Source: Blasia pusilla (taxonomy: Eukaryota; Marchantiophyta; Marchantiopsida; Blasiales). Taken from it: DNA of 64,000 nt. Below, in pieces: positions 49,691 through 62,316 of this stretch. A program made the translations under genes and the position numbers. Within the stretch, counting starts at the first letter, position 1, and every line of letters starts with the position of its first letter. The stretch lies in the NCBI GenBank assembly GCA_050084515.1, contig CM114271.1, forward strand, positions 3,038,001-3,102,000, written 5' to 3'. The notes below the pieces were generated by a model. It worked only from the letters and a program-made list of their open reading frames with translations, was not told the DNA's origin and did not search any database.

Positions 49691-50260
49691 CGCCGCGCCC
49701 GGAATATCATCATCATCATAACCGGTCGATCATTTCCCGCCGGCTGGCAACAGTTCGGCTCAGCGTGCCCGCCGGGATGGTCGATGAGCGAGCGGATGAA
49801 GCGGGGCCGGGGCATGTGATGGGGGGGAGGATGGCGCTGCGGAGTCCCGGGTCGAGCGGGTGAGCTGGTGATAGGTCGAAGGCGTCTGTCGCGCTTAAGC
49901 GGATGCCCCATGTACCCAAGTACGGTCCTGTTACAAATTCCCTCCCGTAGCTGGATTCTGGCCGCCGTAGATTCTAAGGCAATCGCCATCCGGGCGCCGT
50001 GAGGCGTCGGGCGGCGACATGAACCCCGCGCCTTTCATGTCGCCGCCCAGCGCGTCACGGCGCCGGGTGGGAGATCCTTGGCCCGCGGTTGGACGTCTTC
50101 GACGAAGAAACCCGGCTTCGTCGCTAAAGATACGTCCGGGGCGTGACCCTTGCGACGAGCTGTCGAGTAGACGGCCGCGACTGGAACCTAGACACCGGGA
50201 AGGCGCGGAAGTCGTGGGCCTCCGAACTGGCCGTCGGATTGAGAGTTAGTTTCCCTGCCA
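49691..50260. other. Sharply GC-rich island
   Basis: Strongly GC-rich and CpG-rich compared with both flanks, with the long hairpin described next. Open frames on both strands have no recognised motif. It may be structured spacer or foreign DNA. Confidence 0.5.
49993..50064. repeat. 31-bp-arm hairpin in the GC island
   Basis: Left arm 49993-50023 (starts GGCGCCGTGA, ends GACATGAA) pairs with 50034-50064 with a few mismatches in the middle. The loop is 10 bases. Confidence 0.85.
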
Positions 50261-50510
50261 ACTGCCAGGATTGGGGCTACGGTAGCAGTTTCCAGAGGTA
50301 GTAGGCACGGGAGGACCCATCTCAGCTTTGCTGTTAACAGCTCACGAATTTTAAATTTAAACTCGCCCTCCGATCCTACCCGTCGCTTACACGAGTCATC
50401 GGGCAAGAGGTCTCGTGGGGAAGCGGAAGGATAATTCTGCGAGTCCTCAGAGGGCGGGCGGTCACGTTCAGTTGAGATTTGTTGTCTTTTCGGAAGTGTA
50501 GTGTGGTGTC

Positions 50511-50663
50511 GACGCAAGGCAGGCAGGCAGGCAGGCAGGCAGGAGGGCAGGGCAGGGCAGGGCAGGGCAGTGCAGGAGGGGAAGGGAGGGCAGTGATGGC
50601 AGACAGCACCAGAGCAGAACCGTGAGCAGACAGAAGAATAGAAGGGAAGGGAAGGGAAGGGGG
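50511..50663 (+). repeat. G-rich simple repeats upstream of LOG
   Basis: (GGCA)n from about 50518 passes into (GGGCA)n with GGG runs at 50545-50567. (GGGAA)n follows at 50644-50663. Both G-run sets fit the four-run G-quadruplex pattern with 2-base loops. Confidence 0.9.
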
Positions 50664-51092
50664 AACGCAATCTAGTGTGTAAATTGCGCGTGTGGGAGTG
50701 CAGTGAAGGAGAGGGACAGGGCAGTGCAGGAGCCTCACCACATCCACCCAACCACCAACCCACAAGTGGGGGCAGAATGGGCTGGTCAGTACTGACTGAC
50801 TGGACTGGACGGACCCTGAGTGACAATAGAGGCGACGAAGTAAGAAGAGATGACCCACACATCCCCGCACCCACGTCCTTTCCGTGACGCGTGAAACACT
50901 GACTGCTTTCCCCCGGGGACGCCAAGGTGAAGCGAAGAAATGGTAGGAGAGTAGTTTATTCGAGAAAGTGGGACGTGGGATTAGTAACCAGGCACGGAGA
51001 ATCTCGGTCGGAGAAATCGGTAGGAGTTGTGTGGGGTTTTATCCACAGTTGCGGTAATTAATGTGTCAAAGAAGAAAAGCACAGTTGTGGTT

Positions 51093-51125
51093 GGGTCGGG
51101 TTGGGTGGGCTGGGCTGGGCTGGGG
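51093..51125 (+). promoter_or_regulatory. G-quadruplex-type motif in the LOG promoter region
   Basis: Seven GGG runs separated by 1-2 bases (GGGTCGGGTTGGGTGGGC, then GGGCTGGGCTGGGG), about 130 bp upstream of the TATA-like box. The structure is predicted from the pattern only. Confidence 0.65.
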
Positions 51126-51252
51126 TGGTGTGAGGTGAGGTGGTCGGACGTGCTGCAGGTCTGGGTGGGAAGGAATCCATTCATGAGTAGGGCGGTGGGA
51201 CGACCGGTTACATTCCCTGAGAAATCAAGAACGGCAGGCAGTGGGGAGAGAA

Positions 51253-51262
51253 GCCATATAAG
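51253..51262 (+). promoter_or_regulatory. TATA-like box of LOG
   Basis: CCATATAAGG lies about 270 bp before the ATG. A pyrimidine-rich stretch (51309-51370) follows, as is common around plant start sites. Confidence 0.5.
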
Positions 51263-51523
51263 GAGATGTAGGACGGTGTGAGGGGTACGACAGGCTTTTA
51301 GCGTCCGCTTCTCCCCACTTCTCCTCCCCTCGCCCCGCTCCCCCCTTCCCCCGCCCCCCCGCCCTCCGCCCTCCGCCGGCTACCCGCCCCCGCGGCCTCC
51401 CTCTTCACTGAGCGTCCAGACCTCCTGCCTGTCTGCCTGGTGCTGGGGATTAACTGCCTGACTGTGTGGAAGTCATTTGGTGTTTGGACGTTTCGTTGGT
51501 GCAATCTGACTACACCAAACGCC

Positions 51524-54500
51524 ATGGTTGAGCAAGCAGAGATTAAGGCCCCGAAGATGGATCGTAGAGCGTCACGATTCAAGAGAATATGTGTCTTCTG
51601 TGGAAGCAGTAATGGAAAGAAGAGTCTATACCGCAATGTAGCTCTGGATCTAGGCAAGGAAATGGTACTAGCTTCGACCTTACTCCCCTCCGTTCTTACT
51701 CCCGCCTTCACGGGCACATTGCTGGAATCTTGCCATATTCAATTGTAATAGTTGAATTGGAATATTGAATTGCCTTGCTCGACCCGTTTGAACAGGACTG
51801 TAGAGGTAAGGTCGTCCGAAGGCGTGGAGGATGTCGGTCTCTCAATGAATATCGTCACAGTTACGTGGATCGTTAGGCTTACTATCAGAGTCACCTATCA
51901 AATTATATTTGTACGTCGCTTTTATCACAATACCTTGTGGAGAGATGGAACTGGTCGGTTGGGGAAATCAGCATACCATTTTCCTGTTTCTTCAGAAACG
52001 CACTCGCAGTCTGACTTGACGGCCAACGTGGGTCCAGCGGTTTGCACTGTTGATTCTTTTCAATGGTATGGCTCTTGGATGCTAAACGTGGTTTCTTCAC
52101 TGTTTCGACGAACACATCCACCATGCTGTCGAATATTCCATGTGGAGGCTTTTCGCTCCACAGAAATTTGTGCTGTGTACCGGAGTGAATCTCGTCGGTC
52201 ATTTAATATTATCACCTTTAGGTGGTTGTCACGTTCCAATGCATGCATCTAAAGTCTCCGTAGTGGCAGGCAACTGTAGTTAGAATTGAACACGGTCGTA
52301 GATACGAGACGTTGATTGTAAACTAAAGATTGCAACAGGATAAGAGAAAATGCACCGGAAAAGCACAATGATTGATCGGGAACTGTCGCCGGTATGTCCT
52401 GGGTTGGGGAATTTTTGTAGTTTAAAATATAGCCGGTGGATGACGGATTGTGTTCTTCGCCATTTCGCAGGTGAAGCGCAAAATTGATCTAGTTTATGGA
52501 GGGGGGAGCGTCGGTCTAATGGGGACGATCGCAGAAACGGTTCACGATGGAGGTCGTCATGTCATTGGGTATGTAGCATTCGTAGATTCTCACGCGTGGT
52601 CCTCAGCGAAGTAACTAGACGCTTGAAGATACCACGGCTTTGATGTACAGAAATTAATCGCCAATTCTACGTTTGCGATATTTGTGACTGGTTGTCGAGG
52701 AACTCAAATAATCTTAGTCAACTGCGTAGTCATGGAGTACGATTGAGCGTGGCTTGAGTCATTGCCTAGCTTGGATGGGATCTTCTGGTGCAACGCGTTA
52801 TGTATGGCTTCATTCGTGTGCACAATCTCTGTGCACGTGTTGCAGCAAAAAGAATTATTTTTTCTCCTGTTTAATTGGGACTCTTTTTGTTTGCTTTGAT
52901 GTTACAGGGTTATCCCGAAAGCTCTGATGCATCAGGAGGTATATGCACATTCCCAGGATTCACCAATGTTGTGACTTTTGGGGAATTTCCGTGGTCAAAA
53001 TGTATGGCTACAGTGAGCCGTTAGCGCTGGAGGGTCAGAGGATTCTAACGAGTAGAAGCGTGGGCCTAGGAATTTGCATCCACGAAATACTTGCAGAAAT
53101 CTCAAGTCAGGATGGGTGAAGCATTTGTTGTATGATTTTAAAGAATGCTGAGACGTCTCAGTAGGGTATTCAGGAGCTAACATGGTTTTTACATCTCACA
53201 GATCTCTGGTGAAACTGTCGGCGAATTACGAGCTGTATCGGATATGCATGAACGGAAAGCCGAAATGGCCCGTCAAGCCGATGCATTCATCGCACTACCA
53301 GGTGACTCTTCTGACTGATCTCCTTTAATTTTTAAGTTTATTATGCAGTTGTATCCTGAAAAACTAATTCTCACAATACATATCAGGATGAGGTTTAGAG
53401 TGTTGGTTATCATAGCGTCCACTGCCAGAGCTTTTTGTTCTTAGGGTTAGAAGATTCAAGACACAAGCCCAGAAGGTGCTGAGTCCTCCTATGCATACTG
53501 TCCTGATTGTCACCCAAGGCGCTTCTCTGGTCGACTTGATGCTCCTATGCATCGAATTTTGGATTAGACGTGCAATCTCATGACTGGTATCCATCAAGTA
53601 GGCATTTTCATAGAGAGCCTCCACTTTTTCACATTATCCCATATTCCTTTTCCCTTGGCGAGCTCCAATGACACCCATTTTGACGTGGACAGTTTCTGTT
53701 TGGCGTCTCCTTCTGAAATCAGTGCGTGGAGTATGTATCACAACACTACCTGTTGTGAGTTTGTCTGTTAATAGGAGACTTGTACTCGTGTGTTCGTTCA
53801 CACGGAACGCATTTTAAAGAGAGTGACAAGATTAACTGGATTAATTCCTTTATGGAGATGAGTCAATAATTTGTCTACTCACGAACATCTAAACGCGGCC
53901 TTCTTCATCAGAGCTCCTTAGTTCAGCTATACGCACTTTGTTAGGCTCAGAGTCAACCGATTATTAGCCACTGCTTAACGCGTTATTCTCTGTATCGTTC
54001 TTGTCCGTTGAGAGTATGTGTTATTAGATGATCTCCACGCTTTTCCACGTGGAAACGTAGGTTTCCACGCTTTCAATCTTTTGTGATTCGATGGATTGAG
54101 AGTGTCCATCATATGACTCGGTGACCCACTCGTCGTTTTCGATTTGTGTGAACCTTCCGGAATTCTTCTTTGACGTTGCCTTTCCTCTGGTGACTTCTTG
54201 TCCTTGGTGTGTGTATGTTTGCAAGTTTATAATCAGAAATCTGGGGCAGAGGAGTGTATTGTCTGAATGTCGTATTGTGTTTCTTACAGCAAAGCAATGT
54301 GCATTTCCATCTTGTAGGAGGCTATGGAACCTTGGAGGAGTTGCTCGAGATGATAACTTGGGTGCAACTAGGAATCCACGACAAGCCAGTAAGTCACTAA
54401 GGCTCGCTCTTTAAACATTATAGCTTGTGGATAGGCATCGTCACTGGTCTCGTTCAAAGAGCCCAATGGGTGACCTTGTTGCTCTCTGCAGGTGGGACTT

Positions 54501-55098
54501 TTGAATGTGGATGGATATTACAACTCGTTGCTAGCTTTATTCGACAAAGCTGTTGAGGAGGGCTTCCTCAAACCCTCCGGACGGAATATTTTACTTTCTG
54601 CTCCGACTGCTCGGGAGCTTCTTGAGAAGTTTGAGGTATTTTCATGTACTCACGTACGAAATTCTCTCAAGTCGCGGGTCTTCGGCGTCTGCAAAACTTA
54701 CTTGTAAAGTCGCAGAAAAGTAGGGTAATAAAGTGAAATGCAATGTCAACTCTAGAGGAATATTAATTTTGAAGGATTTTTTTCCGAGCACCTTCTGTTA
54801 GCCAATGACGATAAACTCTTGTTAACTGAAATGAAGTTGAGTTCATTCATGCCACCGTTGTGAACACTTCTCCTTATGCTTGGAGCTTCGATAGTGCACG
54901 AAATTTGTCTATTGGGCTATTCGTCATGAAGTTATTTATGTGACGTTGTGCATATTTCTAAGTGGACGTAATCGCTTGCAGGACTATGAGCCTAAGCACG
55001 AACGGGTGACCACGAAAGGAAGCTGGGATGCCGGGAAAGGAGAGATAGAACAGCGGGAGAAATTGAGCTACAACATGACGAAACAATTAAATTGCTAA
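51524..55098 (+). CDS. LOG: LONELY GUY cytokinin riboside 5'-monophosphate phosphoribohydrolase
   Basis: Seven exons: 51524-51664, 52471-52568, 52908-52938, 53202-53301, 54318-54388, 54492-54635, 54982-55098. They join in phase to 233 codons plus TAA, a normal LOG length, and all introns are GT...AG. The enzyme releases active cytokinin bases from their riboside 5'-monophosphates, giving ribose 5-phosphate (family knowledge). Visible motifs: RICVFCGSS (residues 21-29), [10 protein letters not shown] (56-65), the conserved DMHERKAEM (104-112) and the signature PGGYGTLEE (123-131). The start ATG lies in CGCCATGG context and gives the usual short N-terminal extension. Introns are 103-1016 bp. 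The 31-bp exon 3 ([10 protein letters not shown]) is easily missed by gene finders. No lesion is visible, so the gene looks functional. It is a soluble cytosolic or nuclear protein in the family. It is the only intact cellular gene I can support here. Confidence 0.96.
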
Positions 55099-55280
55099 GG
55101 ATCAAGCATGGATAGCAGAGATTCTCTTACACTTTTTGTCACTCCACCCATTCAATCCTTACCCGACTCACTCTCAAAAGAATATGTGCATAGGCTTCGC
55201 TTGTAAGGTGTTGTGGGTATGGAGCTGTAATGATTGAGTCACGGGCATCACTTATCTAATTCATGTCAAATTGATTTGAC

Positions 55281-55286
55281 AATAAA
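55281..55286 (+). terminator. Polyadenylation signal of LOG
   Basis: AATAAA 183 bases after the stop codon. A second AATAAA lies at 55332. Confidence 0.5.
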
Positions 55287-55339
55287 ACATCTTGTACATC
55301 CCACACATCCTGTAACTTTGACCCTTCTTTCAATAAAAA

Positions 55340-58300
55340 AAACGGATTTGCCCTGCCGCTCGCGTTTTCTTGTTCCACACTCTCTTGCGAGTCAATAAGC
55401 TCGGCTTGGTACACAGTACAGTTCTCTGCTGACGCAGTAGTACCGGCGCTGTTCATGGGCCGAGACAAAACTTCCGGATGTCTACACTGCTACAGTAAGA
55501 CGCATGATGCTCACATGGTCTTCACGCTTCATTTGCGAGGGTCGAGGAACACTGGGCCTTCACGCATGAGACTCAGACCTTCATCTCCTGGACAGGGCCG
55601 GCCCGGTAGTGTGCAGCGGCTCAAGTTTGCGCAAAACTCGGGAGGCGTGAAACATGGATAAGAATCTACAGAGCGCAGGGATCTCCCTAGTACGACTGTG
55701 CACCACATAACTTGGAGGTTATACCCGGAGCATACCACTCACTTTGGCCTGCCTGTATCAGAATAAATCCATTACCACCTTTTGGCAATGATTTGCTGAG
55801 AATGTCGACATCCAAATCCCTAATTTTCTTTCAGATATGGAAGTTTTGTTGTGAACTGTCGTCGAAGACATCCCTTTAATGTATACAGTGTGAGTCCGGA
55901 TGCTATGGCGCCAGAACGTGTCTTCATCCATCGAAAAGTTCAATTGCGCCACTAAGTACATTATGCTAGTAGTTCCAAACATCAGAGAGACAAAAGTCCT
56001 CACTTCTCTGACAGAAAGGTTCTTCATCCTCGAGTCTGGTTATCATAGAGCTATTACGTGCCCACTCGCCCGCAGACAAATTCATACCTCCATCTGAGTC
56101 TACTGGCACTGTCCATGCAAAGCTTGGCTGTGATTGAGTAGCTTGCCCAAAGCCTATGCTCATATCTCCGCAGTAAAGTCGGCATTCGCAATGGTTGTGA
56201 ACCTACAAGCCTAAATCTCTTCCCTGGGAAAAGGCATTTTCATGGTTTATTGCTCACTTTAGAAAAGTCCACCCGCTCAATTCCAATTCCGGTCAAACCT
56301 TGTCTGGTTCTCAGATGTATAGCGTCTCCGATGCGAAGAAAGTGCTCCAAGTCAGTCTCGAGCGTCGAGATTCCCGCACGCGCACTACTTGCTCTCGAAA
56401 TTTCGTGAAAACACCTTCGACATGGGAGTTTTTATCGAAGGGCGGGGAGTGGGGGCGGGAGCCAAGTAGTCTAACTGTGTTCTAATGAATGGGTACCGGT
56501 GTAGTAGTCTACGTTGGAGCAATGCCGGGGACATTTGCATTACAGCTTGGCAGATGTTCATATGATCGTGGACCTGTCACCGGTATTATTCTGCTCCCTC
56601 ATTTGAGCTCGTTTCAGTCGGTCGATGTAGTGTACGGCCGAAAAGGGTCGGTAACGAATAACGAATCGGTGCAGCAACTACAGTGGAGGAGTACGAACTG
56701 CGAGCTGGATAGGTCTCAAGGTGAATGACCAATCGCGTTGGCGTGCGCGCTCTCGGCCGCACGCTGGAGGAGTGAACCATAACTGCTGCTGCTCGCGTAC
56801 GATTTCCATCCCCTCGTCTTACGCTCTTTCGAGTTGTTCCCGAATCCCGATTGCAACAGTTCCAAAACTGATGCCTGCGCTGCGCTGTGGCTCCCGCTGC
56901 AACGTTCGTTCCTTTCGGCGCTTTCTGCCGCACCGAGGATTCGTCTGCCCTCGCAAACAGTGCAGGCAGCTGAACCTGGAGCTCTTCCTTCTTCTTCGAC
57001 TACAATCGCCCGCCCCAGTTCGATATCCCGTCGACCCCTCACAGATTCGCCAGTGTCCAGATGGTTTCATTATCTCCCGTGTGATCATATCACAACGTTG
57101 TGCATTTCTACTGCCGCAGAGCGGCGGCCAATCAGACTCGCGGTTCCCCATATCAGGCAAACGTGCTTCTCGTTAAAGCGCACAGAGTCTACTTCCTCAA
57201 CAACCAACCGGCCAATCCCGCCCCATGCCAGCCTCAAATGAGCTCATCCAACCGAAACACGAGACGTGTAAGCTCCTCTTTCCCAGTTCCAATCCAGTGC
57301 TGTAGAGTACGGTACAGCTGCACCACATGATGCAAATGCTACGTAAAACCCAAGATGCGGCGTTACGTCACTCTTTTTGGACATCCTCCCTCAATTGACC
57401 CTTTTCCCGCTGATCTCTTTCCGTGAGACTCCCTCCCCAATCCGCTTTCTGCTTACTGTTGTACGCTTCCTTTCAATTCCCTCCCGTCGATGTCTGGAGC
57501 CTCCTCCTACTACTGCAACTATCGTCAAACAAATGACAGTCGGGAAAATTACTAAAGCGCTGAGGATATTTCCCCTTTTCCTTCGCCGGTTAAGTGACGC
57601 TAGGTCCCCGGGATCGTGTACCCGAACGCAAAGCAACGTTGGGTGGTTTTTTCCCCTGCGTAATTTTCCTGTAACTTCATTCTCGCGCTAACGGCTCTGA
57701 GCTCCTTCGTCGGTTGTAACGCGCGCAAGGATGAGGATCTCAGTCCCCCCCTGTGTGGTGTCGAGGAAACTTGTTCCCTGCACACCACACAAGTCCCACT
57801 TTCTTTCTTTAATAATTTGATGCTCTTCTGATACTGGCGCACGACAGACCGCTCCAGACTTCCTCCGAATCCTCCCCTGCCGAGGTTTGTGTCGATGGGG
57901 GCCCGATCCGTCGATTAGGGAACATGCGATCGATGATCAAGTTCACGGCTCCGACGCAGTAGATTAGTACGATTAGATCTCGACTTTATCGGATTTTACA
58001 ACAGCGCCCTATCGAATGGAGTCATGTTATATCACGCCTGGAGTATTGATTGTGCATGCATCCAGCGATAGAGGACCTCTCTCAAAGTTCCTGCAAAAGA
58101 CAACACGATTGTCGAGAAAAAGGTTATTTTTGTCTCCAATCCATTTGTCTCATTAATCTATTTCTGGAGCAGATTGGATTCTCTTCAGCGAAATTTTCTT
58201 TATCCCTGCGATTCCCTCTCTCTTGCAGATGCTGCCTTGAAGTGTGCTCCGTACTAACCTCATTGTTTCCATGTATGAATACCGCAATGGCGTCCTCTGA

Positions 58301-58900
58301 ACAACTGAACTACAGTCTACGACCTCCAACCAAAACCAAAAGGACTCCGCGTTTCCTTCCAGACGGACGCAGTGTGACCGATGCTTTCACATAATGCTAC
58401 CGTATCCTGTAAGTGTCCTTTTTCAGTGTAAAGAAGCCCTTCTTTCGTGCGCGAAACATCGTAACATCTCTACTGTAAAGATGCATTCCACACGAGCCAG
58501 TCAACTACTTAACCGGCCCCGATTCCAACGCTCTCGCTTAATCGGCCCTTTGTAAAGTTGCCCATCATTGAATGCGTGCCAGAATTTCGTAGGGACGGTG
58601 GTTATTTTATTATTTTATTTCTCTTCAGGAATTTTCGTAATAAAGAAATCTAAAGGAGGAATGTATCGGCTCCATGGATAAAAGTTGAAATAGCGCGGAT
58701 GGAATAAAGAATGTTATCATACATACGAAGTTATAAGGACTTGAAATTACATGGTTTTTTAATATAAATTTAGGGAAAAAAGTCAATGGGTTTTGTGGTA
58801 GAGGTCAACCTTTACTCCGAGTGCCTAATTGTGAACTCCATCTCAACCTTGAGTTTTGGGAGCTAAAATCTTGGGTTAAACTTGATAGATCCAACCGGTT
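55340..58900. other. Spacer downstream of LOG
   Basis: Balanced, partly GC-rich DNA (56600-57750). Open frames overlap on both strands without known motifs. A hairpin pairs TGTGTGGTGT (57752) with ACACCACACA (57782). From 58600 it turns AT-rich again. Confidence 0.4.
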
Positions 58901-59165
58901 GTGCGTTCTATAAACTAGTTGGGCTAGATGCCAAGTGCTTGAAAAATGATGTATATCCTAATGTTGAATGGACAGAGTTGTTATACTTCAACTCCTCCAT
59001 GGGAGAATGAGTTGCCCAATATAATTCATCTAATGAAACATAATTTTGTTGAGATTCCTCAAGCGCTTGACTCGTAGTGTTTGAATTGTAACCCAAACTT
59101 AGGAGTAAATTGGCTCCCAGTGCCTTAACAAATATGTCTAAACTTAGATACTAACTTGTTTGGTA

Positions 59166-59930
59166 TGTCGTGCGTATACACATCACTACACAACATACAT
59201 CGCTGTCATGGAACACACACATAAATATGCACGATCCCATGCTAATTCATGGCATCCAAACCACTAAGACAAGGAGTACCAAAATATCTCCAAAAAAATA
59301 AAGTCAAATCTCTCTCAACATCTCATACCAAGCTCTCCTTTGTGTGCATCCTCTCTCATGTAAAAAAAAACCCAGTCTCCTAATGAGAAGCTTGGATTAC
59401 ACACACAAGGCAAGCAAGACCATAGTTTCGCTGCCTCATGCCAAGAGGTTCAACAAAGAGAGAATGAGCTCTCAAGCTCTCTCTTTTGGAGGTATATCCC
59501 TTCCCTCTCCCAAGTCCTCTCCATGATAACGTGTGCTCGCAGGTCACCTCCTTGGCTTTGGACCTGCTCTAGCGGATCAAGGGCCACTTCCCAAAGTGGA
59601 AATTCAACTATATTCCAAATGGAAACTTACCCGAAATAGTAAGTTTCTCTATATGACTCCAAATGAGCCGAAACGAAGGAAAAACCTGCTCTCTCACGTT
59701 ACCCGTGGCCTCAACAGGTCATCCTCAACCTCTTGAGGTTGCCCTCCAGTATCTCCGAAGGTGCTCTACTAGATCTCGCTGATCTATCCTAAAAGATGTA
59801 ATAGTTGTCATGCCCATACACATCGCTACACAACATACATCATTATCACTGAACACACACATAAACATGCACAATCCCATGCTAACTCATGGCATCAAAA
59901 ATCGAGATGAGGAGTACCAAAATATCTCCA
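59166..59930 (-). repeat. LTR-like block of gypsy copy A
   Basis: In plus reading it starts TGTCGTGCGTATACAC and ends ATATCTCCA. A pyrimidine run (CGCCCCTCTAGC) follows, which is the polypurine tract on the minus strand. It is built of a 127-bp repeat (59166-59292), a ~513-bp core, and the repeat again (59806-59930). Copy B has the same plan. Confidence 0.7.
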
Positions 59931-60162
59931 ATCGCCCCTCTAGCTGATGGTTAGATCCCTCTAACTCCAAATAGCCATCTATCCCTACCTACCATGACAT
60001 ACATCTCTCGGACGCTAAGAGCAAAAAGGCAAGGTACTCATGTGACCCCATCGTTAGTCGCCTTCTTGTCATGCATGTCACAGACACAAATCACTATCTA
60101 GAACTACCTATTGTATGTACATGTGGGACACATCCATCGTCCGTGAGGAACCTTAGTGAGAG

Positions 60163-61324
60163 ATGGCATCATACATGCCATATGCCATCCTCTTGAAACA
60201 CCCATCACAGACCAGCATAGTGGTTGCACCACGGGCGGAACCACACAACATACATCACAAGCTTGCAGGAACTACTGCTAAGCTTGGATCAACTGCACCA
60301 TTAATGTTAAGGAAGGTGACATGGCGCATAGTTATGCACATGTTCCTTCCAAACCATACCATCACGTCCCTCCAATAAGAGAACACCAGATGGCAAAATC
60401 TCACTCACTCTCAAGATAGTGCGCCTTGCAATCACATCCAACGTCGTGGATGCCGTTTGCTGCAAGTAGACATAGTCTTCATGATAAAACCTCCGGATAG
60501 TAGGTCAATAATCACCTCCCCGAATAGTCATATATCTTAATGTATCCCGATGATGCGCAATCGTCAAGTTCTCAAACGCCATGGGCATCACTCTCCAAAA
60601 CAACTCAATCCTCTAAGAACATGCTCGCATCATACATCATGGTCATCAAGGTTCAACACCTCACCCAACATCTTGACGAACAGCTGCACATAAATCCGGC
60701 TCTCGACCATAAAGTAGCAAGTACGGTGAGAAAGACGCTAAGGATGCCTGCTTGTTGAATCTGTATCCCATCGCCAACCATGGCAACTGGAGGTCCCAAT
60801 CTACTAGGTGACCTCTCTGCAAGCCATACTTGCATAATCGTCTCTTCACCGTCTCCACAACCCTCTTCGCTAGTCCATCCGCTTCAGGATGATCTCGCAA
60901 AGAGGTGCGGTGGTCGATCAACGTCTGATCACACAAGGCTTGAACTCCCCGGGAAACTCTGTACCTTGGTCAACCAACTCTATCCACTTCAAGAAGTGCT
61001 CGACCATCACCAACACATAACGACTATGGCGCTCCGTGAAAGGTAAAGGTCTTGCAAAATCCAAACTCCATCTATAACCTAAACCCATGATCGTAAGTGG
61101 ATGCAATTATGGAGTCGGAGCATTGAACAATGCTCGGAATCGATCAAACACCATGCACTTGGCAACAAAATGCTCCACTTACGATCATGTTGCTGCATGA
61201 TCGTAAGTGGAGCATTGAACGTCAATCTGCATGCCCCGCCACCAATACTGTATCTGGAGTAAGTTGTACGTCCGCTTCACTCCAAAATGACCCAACTTCT
61301 CGTGGGCATGACGCACCAAACGTG
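60163..61324 (-). pseudogene. Gypsy integrase, copy A
   Basis: The minus strand starts in the zinc-binding region (RHAHEKLGHFGVKRTYNLL) and passes through the core: first Asp in RWSLDFARPL, second in DQGTEFPGEF, Glu in DHPEADGLAKRVVETVKRR. About 35 residues present in copy B between WIELV and the second Asp are missing. A small palindromic duplication near 61170-61200 disturbs the frame. The C-terminus carries a damaged Cys-rich finger (TMLVCDGC near 60210). Confidence 0.85.
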
Positions 61325-61338
61325 CTCTCTGTGAAGGA

Positions 61339-62094
61339 TGTCGTGCGCATACATATCGCTACAAAATATACATCGTTGTGACCGAACACACACACAAACA
61401 CGCACGATCCGATGCTAGCTCATGGCATCCAAAAAACGAGACAAGAAGTACTAAAATATCTCCAATAAAATAAAATCCAATCTCTCTCACAACACCATAG
61501 TTCTCACATGTGTCTCTCAATGTCAAAGCAAACCCACTCTCCTAATGAGAGGGTTGGGTTACACTCACAAGACAAGGGACCATAACTCCGCTGCCTCATG
61601 CCAAGAGGTTCAACAAAGAGAGAACGAGCTCTCAAACTCTCTCTCCTTGAGGTATACCCCTCCCCTCTCCCAATCTCTCTCCATGGTAACCTATGCTCCC
61701 AAGTCACCTCCTTGGCTCTTGACCTAATGTAGGAGGTCAAGGGCCACTTACCAAAAATACGAAGTCGATCATATACTCAAAATTGTACTTATCTAAAATA
61801 GTAAGTTACTCAATATGGCTCCAAATGAGCCGAAACGAAAGAAAAACCTGCTCTCTCAAGTTTCACGGGGCCTCAACAGGTCATCCTCGATCTATTAAGC
61901 TTGTCCTCCACTACTCACAAAGGTACTCTACTAGATCTCATCGATCTATCCCAAAAGACGTGAAAGTTGTCGTGCGCATACACATCGCTACACAACATAC
62001 ATTTGTTGTCATCGAACACACACACAAACACGCACGATCCCATGCTAATTCATGGCATCCAGAAAACGAGACAAGAAGTACCAAAATATCTCCA
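61339..62094 (-). repeat. LTR-like block of gypsy copy B
   Basis: 756 bp. The terminal repeat units are 61339-61464 and 61968-62094, flanking a ~503-bp core. The pyrimidine run CGCCCCCCTAGC follows directly. Similarity to 59166-59930 extends over the whole block. Confidence 0.72.
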
Positions 62095-62316
62095 ATCGCC
62101 CCCCTAGCTGGTAGTTACGTCCCTCTAACTCCAGATAGCCATCTATCCCTACCTACCATGACATACATCTCTCGGACACTAAGAGCAAGAAGGTTGGGTG
62201 CTCATGTGGCCCCATCGTTAGTCACCTTCTTGTCATCCATGTCAAAGACACAAGTCAGAATGTAGAACTACCTACTCTATATACATTTGGGACATATCCA
62301 TCGTCCCTGAGGAACC

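Larger units (their letters stand above)
59166..61338 (-). mobile_element. Ty3-gypsy copy A, 3' part (LTR plus integrase)
   Basis: On the minus strand the integrase region runs toward an LTR-like block at 59930-59166. Left of the block the relationship ends. At 61338 the zinc-binding region of the integrase is cut by copy B. The 5' part of copy A is therefore displaced to the right of B and not seen. Confidence 0.8.

Noticed and set aside
49582-50249. Possible bacterial-type genes or rDNA spacer in the GC island
   Set aside because: No protein motif in any frame. A loose resemblance to ITS2-like strings was seen, but no 5.8S or 26S flank could be found. Kept only as an unexplained GC-rich hairpin island.
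50188-50925. 245-codon minus-strand open frame upstream of LOG
   Set aside because: Composed of translated simple repeats (Pro/Ser/Cys-rich) in the promoter region, with no domain and overlapping frames on both strands.
56586-57241. Overlapping frames of 108-151 codons on both strands downstream of LOG
   Set aside because: GC-rich sequence gives open frames in several phases, and none shows family motifs or splice support.
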